A stretch of 39,024 bases of DNA from Tissierellia bacterium. Lineage in GTDB: Bacteria; Bacillota; Clostridia; Tissierellales; Sedimentibacteraceae. The position numbers and the translations under genes are program-made. Shown one piece after another: positions 8,727 to 17,116 of the stretch. Within the stretch, counting starts at the first letter, position 1. Every line of letters begins with the position of its first letter. The notes beneath the pieces were generated by a model that saw only the letters and a list, made by a program, of their open reading frames with translations, made no database searches and was not told the DNA's origin. The DNA is taken from NCBI GenBank assembly GCA_028709465.1, contig JAQVWY010000018.1:1-39024 (forward strand), written 5' to 3'.

Positions 8727-10070
8727 ATGGACTTTTTAATATCAGTTGTAATTTTTACGTTATCTCTTATTATCAGCTTAATAAAAAATATTTCAATTTT
8801 AATCCCTTTGATTATAGGTATGATTTCATTTGCCTTAACCGCTTTGCACAAAGGTTATAGTATTAAGGCTGTCATAAGAATGATTCTTAAAGGTATGAAT
8901 AAATCACTTGCTCTAATGCCTATCTTTGCTCTTATCGGATTTATCACTGCTGTCTGGAGAGCAAGCGGTACAATTCCTTTCTTTGTTTATTTTGGTACAA
9001 AGCTTATGAATCCGAACTATTTTATATTATTTGCATTTTTGTTGTCCTGCTTGGTTTCATTCGCTCTTGGCACAAGCTTTGGAACTGTTGGCACTATTGG
9101 AGTTGTATTAATTGTTTTGGCAAAGGGTGGGGGCGTTAACACAAGTGTTGCAGCAGGTGCAATTGTATCAGGAGCATTTTTTGGAGACAGGTGCTCTCCA
9201 ACATCTTCAAGTGCAAATTTAGTGGCTACTGTTACAGACACTGAATTGTATGATAATATAAAGAGGATGATGGTGACAGGATTAATACCTTTTATTGTCA
9301 CAGTTATTATTTATTTATTTTTATCGAAAAATAACCCTATTAATATTACTGACAGCGCATTATTAAATGATATTTCTGTTTATTTTAATTTAAACTATAT
9401 TACAATGCTGCCTGCAATAATAATATTTATTTTTGCATTCTTAAAGAAAAATGTTAAAACTTCCATGTTCTTTAGTGTTATAACCGCATTTTTAATTTGC
9501 TTATTTGTTCAAAAAATGGATTTTGCTGATATTATTTACACTATGTTATTTGGATTTAAGCTTGAGACTGAAAACACATTATCAAGTATATTATCAGGCG
9601 GAGGTTTAATTTCAATGCTTAATGTTTCCCTCATTGTTTTGATTGCATCTTCCTATTCGGGAATATTTGAAGAAACAGGAATTCTCAACAACATCCAGGA
9701 AATTTTGAAAAAAATGAGCAATAAAACAGGTATATATTTAACCACAGCTTTCACCGCTTTGGTAACTGGAGCTTTTTGCTGTAATCAAACGCTACCTGTA
9801 TTATTGACATATCAGTTAATGAATAAAATTTATGTTGAAAATAACTTAACAAAAGAAGATATTGCAATAGATTTGGAAAACACCGCTATAATGACATCTG
9901 AACTTTTTCCATGGAGCATAGCAATTGCTGTTCCTCTGGCAACCTTGTCAGCAGATCCTGTAAGTATTTTGTATGCAGTATATTTGTATCTTGTTCCTTT
10001 AATCAACATAATTAGACTGCCAATGTTAAATACACATTCTAAAACAATTTACTGTAAAAGAAAAATTTAA
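8727..10070 (+). CDS. nhaC: NhaC-family Na+/H+ antiporter
   Basis: Integral membrane transporter of 447 residues with about 11-12 hydrophobic segments spread over the whole length. The conserved core (about residues 107-175) reads ALGTSFGTVGTIG, then AAGAIVSGAFFGDRCSPTSS, then TDTELYDNIKRM, which is the NhaC/ion-transporter-superfamily pattern with the small-residue and Asp-containing helix break used for ion binding. NhaC proteins exchange sodium for protons; some relatives swap organic acids, so the exact substrate is open. The ATG at 8727 has GGAG six bases upstream; the TTG at 8715 is rejected because it overlaps that site. Monocistronic, meeting the acetyltransferase gene tail to tail after 24 bases. 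Confidence 0.85.
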   Translation: MDFLISVVIFTLSLIISLIKNISILIPLIIGMISFALTALHKGYSIKAVIRMILKGMNKSLALMPIFALIGFITAVWRASGTIPFFVYFGTKLMNPNYFILFAFLLSCLVSFALGTSFGTVGTIGVVLIVLAKGGGVNTSVAAGAIVSGAFFGDRCSPTSSSANLVATVTDTELYDNIKRMMVTGLIPFIVTVIIYLFLSKNNPINITDSALLNDISVYFNLNYITMLPAIIIFIFAFLKKNVKTSMFFSVITAFLICLFVQKMDFADIIYTMLFGFKLETENTLSSILSGGGLISMLNVSLIVLIASSYSGIFEETGILNNIQEILKKMSNKTGIYLTTAFTALVTGAFCCNQTLPVLLTYQLMNKIYVENNLTKEDIAIDLENTAIMTSELFPWSIAIAVPLATLSADPVSILYAVYLYLVPLINIIRLPMLNTHSKTIYCKRKI

Positions 10071-10094
10071 ATACCCTAAAGAATACAAACTCTG

Positions 10095-11174
10095 TTAAAG
10101 GTCTAACTCAGTTTCCCCATCACCTTGTGTAATATGCCATTTTTCATGGCCATTAATTTCATTTATTGTTAATCTATCTGATAACACATTTGCAATCATC
10201 ATATTGTTTTTAGGAGGTTTTCTTGTGATCATAAAACCATTTTCTAATAAAACTTTTTTATAATTTCCATAAAGTCCTGAACCAACAACTACATATTCTA
10301 ATCCATTATCATAGCAATATTTTGAAACGCCATTAGCCAAAGCTTTAATAAATCTGTCATTTGTTGGATCTGTGAAAAATTCCACTGATGATGTCATTTT
10401 AGAACCATTTGCCATAGAATTATGAAGTATTGCAAATCCTATAATTTCATTATTTAATTTTGCTAACAACGTAACATAGTTTACATCAGGTCTTTGATTG
10501 TATCTGTAATTTAAATATTTATAATCTCTAACTAAAAGCACATTATATTTATCCTTGTATTTATCCCAACAATCCTGAATTTCTTCAGGTACTATATTTA
10601 ATATTTGGTATTTTATATCCTTATCCATTTGTGAATTAAGCTTGCTTTTCATATATGTTGAATAAAATCCATTACCTATTGATGATAAAAAACCAACTTT
10701 AATTCTTCTTTTAAGTATATTTGTTATTAGTATTGGTTTAACATACACTTCCTTTTCAAAAAGTGTAGGCCAACCAAATCTTTGATATGCTGGATATGAT
10801 TGATCATTGGCAAGTCCAATCACCACATCAACTCCATCACTCTTTCCTCTTTCGCATGAATTTTCAGTCATTTTCTTAAAAATACCTTGCCTTTTATAAT
10901 CAGGATGGGTCATAGATTTAACTGAATGAGCAGCAATCAAAGTTTTACCATTTATGTATAATTCATTAGGAATTAATCCGTCACAACCAATAATCTTATC
11001 TCCTTCTTTTAATAAATACATCATATTACCTGATTTATTATAAGGGTTTTTATCAAAAAGCCATTCATACATTTCCTTTTTACAGTTTGTACCTTCTCCA
11101 AAGGAAATTACTGATAAGTCTTCAAAACCTTTAAAATCTCTATTTATATCAAATTTTACTATTTCCCGTTCCAT
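10095..11174 (-). CDS. GNAT-family N-acetyltransferase (tandem-fold type)
   Basis: Predicted acetyl-CoA-dependent acyltransferase of 359 residues, about twice the size of a single GNAT domain. The first half carries the acetyl-CoA-binding motif A as VKSMTHPDYKRQGIFKKM (about 84-101), followed by NDQSYPAYQRFGWP, typical of Eis-like and related two-lobed GNATs. The second half has a further GNAT-like sheet (YVTLLAKLNNEIIGFAILHN, about 229-248). The acceptor is unknown. The ATG at 11174 is preceded by GGAGG. It is transcribed alone from its own promoter. Confidence 0.8.
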   Translation of the reverse strand: MEREIVKFDINRDFKGFEDLSVISFGEGTNCKKEMYEWLFDKNPYNKSGNMMYLLKEGDKIIGCDGLIPNELYINGKTLIAAHSVKSMTHPDYKRQGIFKKMTENSCERGKSDGVDVVIGLANDQSYPAYQRFGWPTLFEKEVYVKPILITNILKRRIKVGFLSSIGNGFYSTYMKSKLNSQMDKDIKYQILNIVPEEIQDCWDKYKDKYNVLLVRDYKYLNYRYNQRPDVNYVTLLAKLNNEIIGFAILHNSMANGSKMTSSVEFFTDPTNDRFIKALANGVSKYCYDNGLEYVVVGSGLYGNYKKVLLENGFMITRKPPKNNMMIANVLSDRLTINEINGHEKWHITQGDGETELDL

Positions 11175-11217
11175 TGTTCCTCCAATAATCGTCTATTATT
11201 ATGTATTTTTTGTATTA

Positions 11218-11246
11218 ATTATAATATATAGTTAATGAAAATGCAA
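11218..11246 (-). promoter_or_regulatory. Promoter of the acetyltransferase gene
   Basis: On the minus strand TTGCAT lies at 11246-11241 and TATAAT at 11223-11218 with a 17-base spacer. The leader would be about 38 bases. Confidence 0.7.
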
Positions 11247-11281
11247 AGTAATTAAAGAAATTCCAGATTTGGGACATTAAA

Positions 11282-11320
11282 CAGGACGAGTCTATGACAT
11301 TAATTCAAAAATTCGTCCTG
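11282..11320 (-). terminator. Candidate terminator after the flippase-like gene
   Basis: CAGGACGA (11282-11289) is the exact inverse of TCGTCCTG (11313-11320), with a 23-base loop. It begins 24 bases after the stop of the gene ending at 11344 and is followed on the minus strand by a short TTTAAT stretch. The long loop and short U tract make it weaker than the other terminators here. Confidence 0.45.
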
Positions 11321-11343
11321 ATTTACTTTTATTGGGCATCAAC

Positions 11344-12399
11344 TCAATGGTTAATTAATACTTTTTTCTTATTTAATGTGGTTACTACAAATGAAAACAT
11401 ACCACTGAATATTAAGCTGAAATAAAAGTTAATCCCTCTCCATAACAACAAAGCAGTTGAAATTATATTAGGAGGGAACAAATGTCCTAGCAACAAAACA
11501 AAGCCAACTTCACTTGCCCCTGCAGTTCCTGGAGTTGGTATAAAAGATACTGCCATATATAAAAATGACTGTAAGCATATTATATCAATTATATTGGATT
11601 TATTTAAATTAAGTGATTTGTACACAAAAAATGTTGTACTGAAAAATACTGTTAGCTGTATAAAAGTTATCAAATACATTTTTATTGTATAATAATAATC
11701 TTCTTTTAATTTGCCAATGCTAATTTTGTATTCTAATATGAACTTTTCAGTTTTATTCATTAGTTTTTTTACATCTTTCACAATATGAATCTTAAATAAT
11801 AAATTAAAGAAAACTTCACAAATTTTTAATAAAATTTGCTGATTAAATGCTATCAATACAAATGCGCTAAGCATAATCATATTCAATGTTAATCCAGTGA
11901 TAATAAAGACAGAAGCGCTGTTATTAAAACTAGCCAAAAACTTTATTTTATAAATAGCAAAACAAAGTGAATAAATTGTTACACCTATTTGAAAAAGCAA
12001 AAATTTACTTATAAGGATTGCTGTTCCATTACTTAAGGAAACATCTCCATCTTTTAGAACATATAACTGAACCGGCTGCCCTCCAGAAGCTAACGGTGTA
12101 ATATTACTATAATATTGTCCAATCATTGTAACTTTCACTGCAAGCCAAAAAGTCTTTAAATTTCTTTTGTTATTAGTAAATTTTATTATTAATGAATAAA
12201 TCATAGCCGCTTCTAGCAACCAAAATATAAAAATAAATGCTAATGCAATTATAATGTAATTTGTATTTATATTTTTTATTATTTTGAATAAATTAAACAA
12301 ATCATTATTTTTAAACAATATAGCCAACATAATCAATGCTGAAAAAGCAACGAATGTTATTCCAAAAACTTTTTTTAATTTTTTAAAATTCAAATCCAT
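11344..12399 (-). CDS. UPF0104 / LPG-synthase-type membrane protein (flippase-like)
   Basis: Integral membrane protein of 351 residues with about eight hydrophobic segments. It has the signatures of the lysylphosphatidylglycerol-synthase transmembrane family: ASGGQPVQLYVLKDG (about 104-118), and near the C-terminus FIPTPGTAGASEVGFVLL and LLWRGINFYFSLIFSG. In MprF this domain flips aminoacylated lipids; stand-alone members such as YbhN and AglD relatives are found with lipid or glycan genes. No aminoacyl-transfer domain is present. It starts two bases after the glycosyltransferase stop, with its ribosome site (GAGGTAA) inside that gene's end, so the pair probably makes and moves a glycolipid. 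The substrate is inference. Confidence 0.82.
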   Translation of the reverse strand: MDLNFKKLKKVFGITFVAFSALIMLAILFKNNDLFNLFKIIKNINTNYIIIALAFIFIFWLLEAAMIYSLIIKFTNNKRNLKTFWLAVKVTMIGQYYSNITPLASGGQPVQLYVLKDGDVSLSNGTAILISKFLLFQIGVTIYSLCFAIYKIKFLASFNNSASVFIITGLTLNMIMLSAFVLIAFNQQILLKICEVFFNLLFKIHIVKDVKKLMNKTEKFILEYKISIGKLKEDYYYTIKMYLITFIQLTVFFSTTFFVYKSLNLNKSNIIDIICLQSFLYMAVSFIPTPGTAGASEVGFVLLLGHLFPPNIISTALLLWRGINFYFSLIFSGMFSFVVTTLNKKKVLINH

Positions 12400-12401
12400 A
12401 T

Positions 12402-13484
12402 TTAAATTACCTCATTAATGACTGATTCAATAAACAACAACCTGTCATAATTCAGTGTCCTTTTTATCTTTTTAATATTTTTATGAAAATAATTTACAAT
12501 ATCGGGATTGTTTTTATGATAATCTAATATATATACCAAATTATCAAGTTCTTCAATAATAATACCTATTTTATTTTGTTTTACAAATTCAATATTTCCT
12601 TTTTCTTGACCAATGTTTGAATTTATTACTATTAATGGTAATTCTTTATTAATTGACTCAAATATTGTTACACCTCCTGGTTTAGTAACAATAAAAACTG
12701 ACTCATCCATCATTTGATTTAAATTATTTACATAACCATAAATTTCTATATTAGAATATTTAGTATCAGATAGCTTCTTGTACAGTTTTTCATTTCTACC
12801 TGTAACAATTTTTATCTTATAGTCTTTATAATTATTAAGTTTATAAAGCAAATCTTTCGAAATATTATCAATTCCACTTAGCACAATTAAAATTGTATTT
12901 TTATCATGAACAGAAAAATTTATATCTTTATTAATAAATTCTTTTTTAACAGGTATACCAGTTACTATTATAATATTTTTATCTACTCCCTTATCTATTA
13001 ACCTGTTTTTTATTTCATTTGTAGGAACTAAATATTTATTTGTTTCTTTATAGATCCACTCCCAACTGTCTACTACATCAGTAATAACCGTAATTAAATT
13101 AACATCAACATTATATTCCTCTTTTATTTTTGCAACTATGCATGAACATAATGGAAACGTACTGATTATTAGATTTGGTTTTTCAATTGCTATATATTCA
13201 TAAATTTTTTTATAACATAGGTTGCTAAAAATATTATCTATTATATTATTTTTATTATTTACTTTTATGTCATATAATTTATTATAAACTGATGGGTAGC
13301 TTTCTGTCAGTTCAGAGTACATCTTTGAACTAAAATTTTTCACCTTTGGATTTAATATTTCCAATATATCTGCAATAACAATTTTTACATGTTTATATTC
13401 AGATTCAATTTGTTCTTTTAAGGCTTTTGAAACACTATTGTGCCCCATTCCAAAAGATGCAGTTAATATCAAAATATCAGTCAC
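12402..13484 (-). CDS. Glycosyltransferase of the MGDG synthase / UgtP type
   Basis: Predicted to transfer a sugar from a UDP-sugar to diacylglycerol or a similar lipid on the inner membrane face. About 361 residues: N-terminal MGDG_synth domain (ILILTASFGMGHNS with the catalytic-region His, then YPSVYNKLYD) and a GT28/MurG-like C-terminal domain with TKPGGVTIFESI, the nucleotide-sugar-binding glycine loop. I prefer the GTG at 13484 because AAGGGG lies six bases upstream and the first beta strand then begins at residue 3-4, as in relatives. An ATG at 13502 and a TTG at 13523 are in-frame alternatives. It is the first gene of a two-gene operon with the flippase-like protein. Confidence 0.82.
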   Translation of the reverse strand: MTDILILTASFGMGHNSVSKALKEQIESEYKHVKIVIADILEILNPKVKNFSSKMYSELTESYPSVYNKLYDIKVNNKNNIIDNIFSNLCYKKIYEYIAIEKPNLIISTFPLCSCIVAKIKEEYNVDVNLITVITDVVDSWEWIYKETNKYLVPTNEIKNRLIDKGVDKNIIIVTGIPVKKEFINKDINFSVHDKNTILIVLSGIDNISKDLLYKLNNYKDYKIKIVTGRNEKLYKKLSDTKYSNIEIYGYVNNLNQMMDESVFIVTKPGGVTIFESINKELPLIVINSNIGQEKGNIEFVKQNKIGIIIEELDNLVYILDYHKNNPDIVNYFHKNIKKIKRTLNYDRLLFIESVINEVI

Positions 13485-13887
13485 GTAAATCCCCTTCTTC
13501 ATATGTTTATTAACACCTTTCAAACAATAATATATTCAGTAAATATAATATGTAATTAGTATACTATGAATTTATTAAAATATAAATAAAATTGTATTAA
13601 TTTTATATAAAAATATGATGAAAATCCCAATTCTCTTGATAAACTATCCCTAATATTAATTGAGGATAAAAATTGTATTTCCTCTATTCTATTTGTCTGT
13701 TTTTCCTTATACAATCATATTAAACTATACATATAAAAATATCAATGCAAATAACTTGTTTATTTGCAGCACCTTTATTTTGATATTGTGTCAGAAGTAA
13801 TTTTGAAAATTAATTCTATAATTATTAAAGTACATATTTTAAATTGTAACATATAATAAGTTAAAACTATTGAAAGGCAGAATTATT
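13485..13887. other. Divergent intergenic region with a perfect dyad
   Basis: About 400 AT-rich bases between two divergent genes with no plausible coding frame. The clearest element is a perfect nine-base dyad, TGCAAATAA at 13746-13754 and TTATTTGCA at 13760-13768 with a five-base centre, which could be an operator or hairpin. Towards the plus-strand gene lie a weak sigma-A-like pair (TTGAAA 13803-13808, TAAAGT 13826-13831, 17-base spacer) and a CATATAATA at 13850-13858 that resembles the -10 of sporulation sigma factors E or K. Neither is certain. Confidence 0.5.
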
Positions 13888-14475
13888 ATGAAAAACTCAA
13901 TTTATTATAACCAAAATTCTAGACCGACTTCAGCATTTAATATTAATCCAAATATGCTTAATTATAATGTTGGTGTTCCTATTTCATTAGCAAAGTCTTT
14001 AGAAGGAAAATACTTTGTAGGAATAGCAAGTAACATGAAATTTGGAGAAGCTACGAATGCATGGGCAAGACTATACAATCCTCCTGATTCAAATGTAAAT
14101 TTATATGTAAATGTTTGGACAGCAGGTAATGTTACTTTAACACCATTTAGAATACAAATTTGGTTTAACAGCGATGCTAATGGAATAATAGAAGAGTCTA
14201 ATAATGTTACTCCTTCCAATACAGTTATCAAACCATTGCCAGTACCTAAAATTAAATTGCAATATGCTAATGGTGTAAAGGGTTTTCCTGAAAATGGGAT
14301 TTATGCTTTTGGCAGAAATGGTATAGCAAATGAAACCATAGTATCAGAAGAGGAAGGAAAATTTATTTTCCCGCCAGGTGGTTCATTTTTAGTTCAGTTA
14401 TCAAATCCTGCAACTCCAACGCAAGCAGCATTTGGAAGAGTGGCTTTTGGTTGGTGGGAAGAACCTATTATTTAA
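13888..14475 (+). CDS. DUF6143-like hypothetical protein
   Basis: 195 residues with no signal peptide, no membrane segment and no Cys, rich in Asn, Gly, Pro and aromatic residues. The composition and alternating pattern suggest an all-beta structural protein. Phrases such as GKYFVGIASNMKFG, AWARLYNPP, VNLYVNVWTAGN, KFIFPPGGSF and the terminal VAFGWWEEP match my recollection of clostridial proteins labelled DUF6143; function unknown. The ATG at 13888 is chosen; GAAAGGCAG lies just upstream and includes a rejected in-frame TTG at 13870. It is a single gene between long spacers, followed directly by a repeat. A sporulation or surface role is only a guess from the possible sigma-E/K-type -10 box. 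Confidence 0.65.
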   Translation: MKNSIYYNQNSRPTSAFNINPNMLNYNVGVPISLAKSLEGKYFVGIASNMKFGEATNAWARLYNPPDSNVNLYVNVWTAGNVTLTPFRIQIWFNSDANGIIEESNNVTPSNTVIKPLPVPKIKLQYANGVKGFPENGIYAFGRNGIANETIVSEEEGKFIFPPGGSFLVQLSNPATPTQAAFGRVAFGWWEEPII

Positions 14476-14512
14476 TGCAGAATCCAGAATCCAGAATTCA
14501 GAATGCAGAATT
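14476..14512 (+). repeat. CAGAAT-type iterated repeat, left arm
   Basis: Five imperfect tandem units of (T/C)(G/C/T)CAGAAT type begin at the base after the TAA stop of the DUF6143-like gene (14473-14475). An inverted version lies at 14598-14627, so the roughly 150-base spacer between two convergent genes has inverted ends and can fold back on itself. Confidence 0.75.
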
Positions 14513-14597
14513 AAAATAATTTGCTTGTGTGGAATTATTGGAATAGGTGATACAGGAAATTAAGATAATGCAAGGAATGCAGAACTAGATTTTTCAC

Positions 14598-14627
14598 AAA
14601 TCTGCATTCTGCATTCTCAATTCTGCA
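14598..14627 (-). repeat. CAGAAT-type iterated repeat, right arm (inverted)
   Basis: Read on the minus strand, TGCAGAATTGAGAATGCAG starts right after the mutS2 stop (TAA at 14630-14628) and continues with a further TGCAGA unit. It is the inverse of the left arm at 14476-14512. The pair could act as a two-way terminator-like hairpin or mark a small non-coding mobile element. Confidence 0.75.
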
Positions 14628-17003
14628 TTATTTAAACGTCACTATGGTTACACCGTCTCCACCTTCATTGAAATTGCCTAGTCTAGCTTCTTTCACATGT
14701 TTATGCTTTTTTAAAAATTGTGTTACACCTTCTCTTAATATACCCATGCCTTTGCCATGAATTATTTGAACTTCATTTAAGTTAGACATAAATGCATCAT
14801 CTAAATATTTGTCTATTTCTAATAAGGCTTCGTCTAAATTTAATCCTCTCACGTCTATTATAGGATTTATTGAAGATGTTTTTAATTTTATAATTCTCGA
14901 TGTTTTAGCAGATTGTGATTTTTCTTCATCTGATTTCATTTTAATCAAATCTGCTTTTTTAACTTTTGTTTTAATTAAACCTATTTGCACCATTACTGTT
15001 GGTAAGTCTACATCAGAAATAATATATCCTTTTTGATTTAAAGTTTTTACATGTACACAATCTCCCTTTTTGAGAGGAGTATCTGAATCTACTGTATCTT
15101 GTTCATATATTTCTTCTGTATATGGATTTTCTGATAATTCCTTATTCTTTTCATTTAAGCTTTGTCTTAATGCATTGACTCTTCGGCTTTTGTCCTTATC
15201 CATTTCTAAATTCAATTTTTTAAGCTCTTTAATTATTTCAGCAGTTTCCTTTTTCGCTTGTTCTACAATTTTTCTCGCCTCGTAATTAGCCTCATTAATA
15301 AGTTTCTCGCTTCTTTCTAATGATTTCCTTTCCTTAGAAATGAAGTCAGCATGCTTTTTCTGGCTTTCTAAGGTGAGTCTGTCGATTTCGTTTCTTTTTT
15401 CTTCAATATATATTCTATCATTTTCTATTTGCCTTAAGGCATCTTCAAATTCAACTTTTTCTGTTTCAATATTTTGTTTTGCTTTTTGAATAATTACTTC
15501 ACTTAAACCAAGCTTTTTTGAGATTTCAAAAGCATTTGATTTTCCAGGAACCCCTATTAGCAACTTGTATGTTGGACTTAATGTTTCAACATTAAATTCA
15601 ACGCTGGCATTTTTCACACCATCTGTTGTTAAGGCATAAAGTTTCAACTCACTGTAATGAGTAGTTGCAGCAGTAGCAATTTTCCTTTCATGCAACGAGT
15701 CAAGAATTGATATGGCAAGAGCTGCACCTTCAACTGGATCTGTTCCTGCACCAAGCTCGTCAAATAAAACAAAGGATTTTTCATCTACCTCTTTCATTAT
15801 TTTAACTATATTTGTCATATGGGATGAAAATGTACTCAAGCTTTGTTCAATGCTTTGCTCATCACCTATATCAGCATATACTCCGCTAAATATTGAAATT
15901 TCTGTTCCATATTCCGCAGGTATATGAAGGCCGGCCATACCCATTAAGGTAAATAAACCCAAAGTTTTTAGAGCAACTGTTTTTCCTCCAGTATTTGGTC
16001 CAGTAATAATAAGGGAAGTAAATTCATCACCTATCCAAGCATCAAGGGGTACTACAACTTTTGGATCAATGAGAGGATGTCTTCCTTTTTTAATGCGTAT
16101 ATATCCCCTATCATTTATCTTTGGCTCAATACCATTTATATTTATTGCATATTTCCCTTTCGCAAATATAAAATCAAGCTGTATTAAAATATTTTGATTA
16201 AGCATCATTTCAGATTCAATATTTCCTATAAGACCACTTAATTCCAATAGTATTCTTTCTACTTCTTTTTTTTCTTCAACCTTAAGATTAGATACTTCGT
16301 TGTTCATTTCAACAATTGATATAGGTTCAATATAAACTGTAGAGCCTGTAGATGACTGATCGTGCATTATTCCCTTAATCATACCTCTATACTCTCTTCT
16401 AACAGGAACAACGTATCTGTCGTTTCTCATAGTTACAATAGCTTCTTGTAAATACTTCTGCAATCCCGGAGAATTAACAATAGAATTAATCTTATTTTTA
16501 ATTGATGTATTTTTAATTTGTATAGCTCTTCTTATTCTTTTAAGTTCGGGACTTGCATCATCAGCGATTTCTTCTTCACTAATAATCACTTCATAAATTC
16601 TATCTTCAATATCCTTGTTTGAATATATGTTTTGGCAGAGCTCTTCTAATAATTCATAGGTTCTTTCTTCCTTATTATTTAAAAGAACATAATTTTTCAT
16701 TAATCTGGCAGCTCTTAACGTATCAGCGCAATTAATCAAACCTCTCATGGATATTATTCCACCTATTGCACCTCTTTTAACATATTCCTTAACGTCAGAA
16801 ACCCCTCCTAATGGAGGGCTGCCTTTTTCCATAATAATTGATAGAGATTGTGCTGTTTGCTTTTGCAAATATTTTACCCTATTAATATCTGAGGATACAT
16901 CTAACTTTCTTACTTCATTTTTGCCATTTTCAGTTTCTGCAAATTCAACAATTCTATCTATAATTTTATTAAATTCAAGAACATCTTTAGATTTTTGTTT
17001 CAT
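14628..17003 (-). CDS. mutS2: MutS2 (RqcU-type ATPase with Smr domain)
   Basis: 791 residues, the standard MutS2 length. There is no mismatch-recognition domain. The core and lever region (about 1-310) leads into the ABC-type ATPase with Walker A GPNTGGKT at 335-342, Walker B/signature DELGAGTDPVEG and the THYSELK switch. A charged coiled-coil region follows (about 510-640), then a KOW-like stretch and a C-terminal Smr nuclease-like domain (about 715-791) with VRGLNLDEA and IIHGKGMGILR. Family members suppress recombination and, in Bacillus, act on collided ribosomes. The ATG at 17003 has AAGGTGA upstream. It is the last gene of the zapA-U32-mutS2 group, an arrangement common in clostridia. 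Confidence 0.96.
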   Translation of the reverse strand: MKQKSKDVLEFNKIIDRIVEFAETENGKNEVRKLDVSSDINRVKYLQKQTAQSLSIIMEKGSPPLGGVSDVKEYVKRGAIGGIISMRGLINCADTLRAARLMKNYVLLNNKEERTYELLEELCQNIYSNKDIEDRIYEVIISEEEIADDASPELKRIRRAIQIKNTSIKNKINSIVNSPGLQKYLQEAIVTMRNDRYVVPVRREYRGMIKGIMHDQSSTGSTVYIEPISIVEMNNEVSNLKVEEKKEVERILLELSGLIGNIESEMMLNQNILIQLDFIFAKGKYAININGIEPKINDRGYIRIKKGRHPLIDPKVVVPLDAWIGDEFTSLIITGPNTGGKTVALKTLGLFTLMGMAGLHIPAEYGTEISIFSGVYADIGDEQSIEQSLSTFSSHMTNIVKIMKEVDEKSFVLFDELGAGTDPVEGAALAISILDSLHERKIATAATTHYSELKLYALTTDGVKNASVEFNVETLSPTYKLLIGVPGKSNAFEISKKLGLSEVIIQKAKQNIETEKVEFEDALRQIENDRIYIEEKRNEIDRLTLESQKKHADFISKERKSLERSEKLINEANYEARKIVEQAKKETAEIIKELKKLNLEMDKDKSRRVNALRQSLNEKNKELSENPYTEEIYEQDTVDSDTPLKKGDCVHVKTLNQKGYIISDVDLPTVMVQIGLIKTKVKKADLIKMKSDEEKSQSAKTSRIIKLKTSSINPIIDVRGLNLDEALLEIDKYLDDAFMSNLNEVQIIHGKGMGILREGVTQFLKKHKHVKEARLGNFNEGGDGVTIVTFK

Positions 17004-17018
17004 ACTAAAATCACCTTC

Positions 17019-17054
17019 TTTAACAATTGATTTAACAATTGATTTAACAATAGA
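17019..17054. repeat. Three 12-base tandem repeats before mutS2
   Basis: TTTAACAATTGA occurs at 17019-17030 and 17031-17042, and with one change (TTTAACAATAGA) at 17043-17054. The array is 15 bases upstream of the mutS2 start and lies inside the presumed operon transcript. Confidence 0.85.
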
Positions 17055-17116
17055 TTAGCAATAGGGCAGCAATTGAATAGAATTTCCTGCATTCCTAACT
17101 TTTCTATCAACATTTT

